From the NCBI GenBank assembly GCA_902560065.1, contig CACEKG010000010.1, positions 1 through 37,169 on the forward strand: a stretch of DNA of 37,169 bases, written 5' to 3'. Each line of letters begins with the position of its first letter. Position 1 is the stretch's first letter. Positions 34,462 through 37,169 of the stretch are shown in pieces. Source of the stretch: an uncultured Bacteroidota bacterium. Its GTDB lineage: Bacteria > Bacteroidota > Bacteroidia > Flavobacteriales > Flavobacteriaceae. Made by a program: the position numbers and the translations under genes. The notes below the pieces were generated by a model. That model was not told the DNA's origin, ran no database searches, and saw only the letters and a list, made by a program, of their open reading frames with translations.

Positions 34462-35430
34462 TTATTCCTCAAGAAACCAAGCATCTTCTTGAAGAGTATA
34501 TTTGACAAAAATTAAAAGATTAATGGCCTTTTTCTTAGAAATAAATCTACCATATGCAACCCTATGAAACCCTTCGGAACTTTTTTTTGCCATTTCGGCT
34601 TTGTAACCTTCTTTAATTAGTAAATTAAGTTTATTTTCAGCATTATTTATTGATCTAAATGAACCAGCTATTACACTAAAATACTTTTCATTAGAACTTA
34701 AATTTGAGACTTTGTTAGAGTTATTTGAATTTACATTTAACTCAACTTTAGAAAGTTTTCCTATATCAAAAGTTGCTTTTTGAACATTTGATTTAATTTT
34801 TTTTTGAGCAATTTCAATTTCTTTTAATTTTTGATTTGAAAAATAATTATCAGAAAAAAAGTAAATACTTCCAATTAGAACAATTATTAGTAAACCAATA
34901 GCGGAGTATTTAATATATTGCATTTTTCTTTTTTTATTTTTACTTTCAGGGGTAAATAATAAATCATCATTATTTGAATTTTCCATAATTTGATCGTGTT
35001 TTTTATTATATGAGATATTAACTAAAGGATTCTTTTTAAAAGAATAAAGGCCAAAAGAATTTTTATAGAAATTAATTTCATTAGAGGGTAAAAATTCAAT
35101 TTTACCATGATTATTTAATTTCATTTCACCAATTCCTGGGAAATTTAGAGATTCTACTTCTAATTTTTCAATCCATTTTATAGTTTTTTTATTTATTAAT
35201 TTTAAAATAGATTCATAATTAGAATTTGTCTTTTGAGCTATATGTTTTGCAAGAATTCCATCATTTGTTTTTAGAAGACTATTAAAACTTACTTCTTTTT
35301 TTGGGGGTGTAAATGTGCCGTCAAAACCTATTTTAGCAGGAATTTTTCTTGTTAGAAAAGATCCAAACTCAGGAATTGTTACACATTCATATTGATATAG
35401 TAAATCATTAATATAACTCTTTATTTCCAT
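34462..35430 (-). CDS. HU-CCDC81 and SPOR domain membrane protein
   Basis: This 322-aa protein is specific to Bacteroidota. The N-terminus has an HU-like CCDC81 repeat region (IPEFGSFLTRKIPAKI, then VSFNSLLKTNDGILAKHIA). One transmembrane helix lies at about 171-192. A periplasmic linker follows and a C-terminal SPOR domain covers about 248-320 (YFSVIAGSFRSINNAE...HRVAYGRFISKKKA). SPOR domains bind denuded peptidoglycan at division sites. The cytoplasmic HU-like part could link this to DNA or other cytoplasmic partners. It is transcribed in the same direction as trpS, 68 bp downstream. Confidence 0.88.
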   Translation of the reverse strand: MEIKSYINDLLYQYECVTIPEFGSFLTRKIPAKIGFDGTFTPPKKEVSFNSLLKTNDGILAKHIAQKTNSNYESILKLINKKTIKWIEKLEVESLNFPGIGEMKLNNHGKIEFLPSNEINFYKNSFGLYSFKKNPLVNISYNKKHDQIMENSNNDDLLFTPESKNKKRKMQYIKYSAIGLLIIVLIGSIYFFSDNYFSNQKLKEIEIAQKKIKSNVQKATFDIGKLSKVELNVNSNNSNKVSNLSSNEKYFSVIAGSFRSINNAENKLNLLIKEGYKAEMAKKSSEGFHRVAYGRFISKKKAINLLIFVKYTLQEDAWFLEE

Positions 35431-35498
35431 ACTACTAAATTACTAAATTAAAATCTTAAACCTTTTAAAGAGGAATTAATAATTGAAAAATAGTAGAA

Positions 35499-36425
35499 TT
35501 AATATCCAATTTTTTTTCGTACTCTTACTAAAACTTCATTTGCAATTTTTCTAGTTTTTTCAGCACCTTTTGATAATAATTTATTGACTTCTTCAGGATT
35601 ATTTATGAAATAATTAAATTTTTCTCTTTCAACTGAAAAATGGCTAAGGCAGAGATTAAAAAGAGCTTTTTTTGAATCACCGTAGCCAAAATTTCCAGAC
35701 AAATAATTTTTTTCAAGCTTTTTGATTTTTTCATCGTTAGCTATTAGACTAAACAATTTAAACACTGTACAATTTTCTGGATTTTTTGGCTTATCATAAG
35801 GAATACTATCAGTTTTTATTGACATAATTTGTTTTTTTAGATCATTCTCCGGTAAAAAAATATTAATTGTATTATTTTTTGATTTACTCATTTTTTGACC
35901 GTCAGTTCCTGGTATATAAAAACCATCTTTTTGAATTTTTGCTTGAGGGATTACAAAAGTTTCACCCATCAAATTATTAAATCTTGAAGCAACATCTCTA
36001 GTTATTTCTAGATGTTGTAATTGATCTTTTCCAACGGGAACAATTTCAGCATCATATAATAAAATATCAGCTGCCATGAGAATTGGATATGAAAAAAGCC
36101 CAGAATTTATATCAGATAATTGATCTGATTTATCTTTAAAAGAATGAGCAAGAGTTAATCTTTGATAAGGATAAAAACAATTTAGATACCATGCTAATTC
36201 AGTAACTTCACTAACATCACTTTGTCTATAAAAATGAGTTCTTTCAATATCTAATCCACAAGCTAACCAAGCAGAAGCAGTTAATAAAGTATTTTCTCTT
36301 AATGTTTTTTCGTTTTTTATTTGTGTTAGTGAATGAAGATCTGCAATAAATAAAAAAGATTCATTATTTTTATTTTTAGACATTTCAATTGCTGGAATAA
36401 CAGCTCCTATTAAATTTCCTAGATG
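35499..36425 (-). CDS. trpS: Tryptophanyl-tRNA synthetase, 5' end missing
   Basis: Class I TrpRS. The protein is normal from HLGNLIGA (the HIGH-type motif, ending at base 36425 on this strand) through the blocks FLFIADLHSLTQIK and MAADILLYDAEIVPVGKDQ, the KMSKS motif (GQKMSKSKNN) and the C-terminal helices. Upstream of the His codon the sequence is not TrpRS: the expected Thr-Pro before HLGN is replaced by a stop codon two codons away. About 12-15 N-terminal codons and any promoter are therefore absent. An internal ATG at 36383 gives a 294-aa product lacking the HIGH motif, which should be inactive. Past 36425 the sequence belongs to recA on the other strand. Confidence 0.9.
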   Translation of the reverse strand, partial: HLGNLIGAVIPAIEMSKNKNNESFLFIADLHSLTQIKNEKTLRENTLLTASAWLACGLDIERTHFYRQSDVSEVTELAWYLNCFYPYQRLTLAHSFKDKSDQLSDINSGLFSYPILMAADILLYDAEIVPVGKDQLQHLEITRDVASRFNNLMGETFVIPQAKIQKDGFYIPGTDGQKMSKSKNNTINIFLPENDLKKQIMSIKTDSIPYDKPKNPENCTVFKLFSLIANDEKIKKLEKNYLSGNFGYGDSKKALFNLCLSHFSVEREKFNYFINNPEEVNKLLSKGAEKTRKIANEVLVRVRKKIGY

Positions 36426-36514
36426 GAGTTAAAATTCTTCTTAATGATAATCCAGACCTAATGGAAGAGCTTGAGAGTAAAATAATGAATACTATAACTA
36501 AAATTGAAGATTAG
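36422..36514 (+). pseudogene. recA: recA 3' fragment (last ~30 codons)
   Basis: The plus strand encodes DGVKILLNDNPDLMEELESK and then IMNTITKIED before a TAG at 36512-36514. It aligns with the RecA C-terminal end (E. coli [20 protein letters not shown]), sharing the DNP and the following Glu/Lys spacing. Nothing RecA-like lies upstream: at 36425 the sequence becomes trpS on the opposite strand. The four bases 36422-36425 (GATG) fit both genes. It converges with the acyltransferase gene, overlapping it by 4 bp, which looks like a natural gene border. Confidence 0.8.
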
Positions 36515-37169
36515 TCTATTTTTTTATTTTTCTTCCATATTTTAATTGCATTTAAAGATGCTTTTTCAGGATCAAGTTCTAATTCTCTTTTTATCATTTT
36601 ATAAACCTTTTGCTTTAATAAATCAATTGTTAAGTTTTCCTTTTCTAATCTAACCGTTTTCAATGTCTTAACTCTTAAGCTTCCTGGATAACCATGTGTA
36701 GTATACCATGGAAATTTCCTTTTGCAATCTAAAAAAACTAAAGGGACAATTGGGATTTTATATTTTAAAGCAATTTTAAAAGCTCCCTGTTTAAAAGAGT
36801 TCAAAAGTACTGTCTCATCTAAATAATTTTTTTCAGGGAAAATACATAAATTAAATCCCTTTTTAATTACTTCATCAGCTCTTCCATAGACTCCAAACCT
36901 ACTCTTTGAACTACTTCTATCTACCATAATAACGGCCCTTTTATACAAAAACCCAAAAATTGGAATTTTAACTAATTCTTTCTTCCCCACAAAAACAAAA
37001 GGAGTGCTTGACATTCTAAACATTACCATAACGTCAATGTAACTTGCATGATTAGCTACTAAAATATAATTCTGATCAGGTTCTTTAAAAAAATTAACTT
37101 TTGAAACATAAAAACCACATCCAAACAAAACAAATGGAGCCCATAAATTTCTTGCTAACCAAAAAATAA
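36511..37169 (-). CDS. 1-acylglycerol-3-phosphate acyltransferase (PlsC family), 5' end outside window
   Basis: This lysophospholipid acyltransferase adds the second acyl chain in phosphatidic acid synthesis or acylates a related lipid at the inner membrane. The frame stays open to the right edge (IFWLARNLWAPFV precedes the first in-frame TTG), so the start is outside. About 219 codons are visible. Motif I (NHASYID, His-x4-Asp catalytic pair) and the IFGFLYKRAVIMVDRSS block are intact. Motif III, normally FPEG, reads FPEK here. PIVPLVF follows as motif IV. It converges with the recA fragment. Confidence 0.9.
   Translation of the reverse strand, partial: IFWLARNLWAPFVLFGCGFYVSKVNFFKEPDQNYILVANHASYIDVMVMFRMSSTPFVFVGKKELVKIPIFGFLYKRAVIMVDRSSSKSRFGVYGRADEVIKKGFNLCIFPEKNYLDETVLLNSFKQGAFKIALKYKIPIVPLVFLDCKRKFPWYTTHGYPGSLRVKTLKTVRLEKENLTIDLLKQKVYKMIKRELELDPEKASLNAIKIWKKNKKID

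Noticed and set aside
35434-35452. Direct repeat ACTAAATT in the gap before the HU/SPOR gene
   Set aside because: Only two short copies in very AT-rich DNA; chance is sufficient.

Overview
The window is chromosomal DNA from a flavobacterium (Bacteroidota, Flavobacteriia), very AT-rich and tightly packed, as in small-genome marine members of the class. The lineage call rests on families seen mainly or only there: a PorW/SprE type IX secretion lipoprotein, DUF4292, DUF4837, DUF4254, DUF6427 and DUF6168 proteins, a HU-CCDC81/SPOR protein, a split ATP synthase operon lacking atpD and atpC, and promoters of the Bacteroidota TAnnTTTG type. I see no insertion sequence, integrase, phage gene, rRNA operon or CRISPR array. 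Nearly everything is core metabolism or cell envelope, and I found no new defence or mobile system.

Layout. 1-7.2 kb: the 3' part of rnr, a DUF2807 adhesin-like protein, tRNA-Cys, folB, glnS, an SPFH protein and gltX. 7.3-11.6 kb: ybeY, mnmG, a methyltransferase and holB; two identical, inverted parS-type 16-mers bracket mnmG, which suggests the ParB-loaded, origin-proximal part of the chromosome. 11.6-15.0 kb: pgk, a DUF4837 lipoprotein, a short tatA, and an M23 peptidase gene broken by a one-base frameshift. 15.0-18.5 kb: a GH3-family adenylating enzyme, a GT4-type glycosyltransferase and a polysaccharide pyruvyl transferase. 18.5-23.5 kb: purD, a DUF6427 membrane protein, DUF4254, a GT9 glycosyltransferase and, convergent, an FNR-ferredoxin fusion reductase. 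23.5-31.9 kb: porW, a bactofilin, AtpZ, DUF6168, then atpB-E-F-H-A-G. 31.9-35.4 kb: dut, DUF4292, an EnvC-like protein and the HU/SPOR protein. 35.5-37.2 kb: trpS without its 5' end, the last ~30 codons of recA, and an acyltransferase running off the right edge.

How it fits together. Several genes build or remodel the envelope (M23 peptidase, EnvC-like protein, SPOR protein, bactofilin, GT4, GT9, pyruvyl transferase, acyltransferase). The ATP synthase block is one long co-directional operon with its own promoter. Transcription signals are unusually compact: most transcription units start with a TAnnTTTG box only a few bases from the start codon, and all seven convergent gene pairs end within 5 bp of each other or overlap.

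The points most worth checking are the trpS/recA junction (36,422-36,425), where two essential genes are cut at a 4-bp microhomology; the frameshifted but otherwise intact M23 peptidase; and the parS pair around mnmG.
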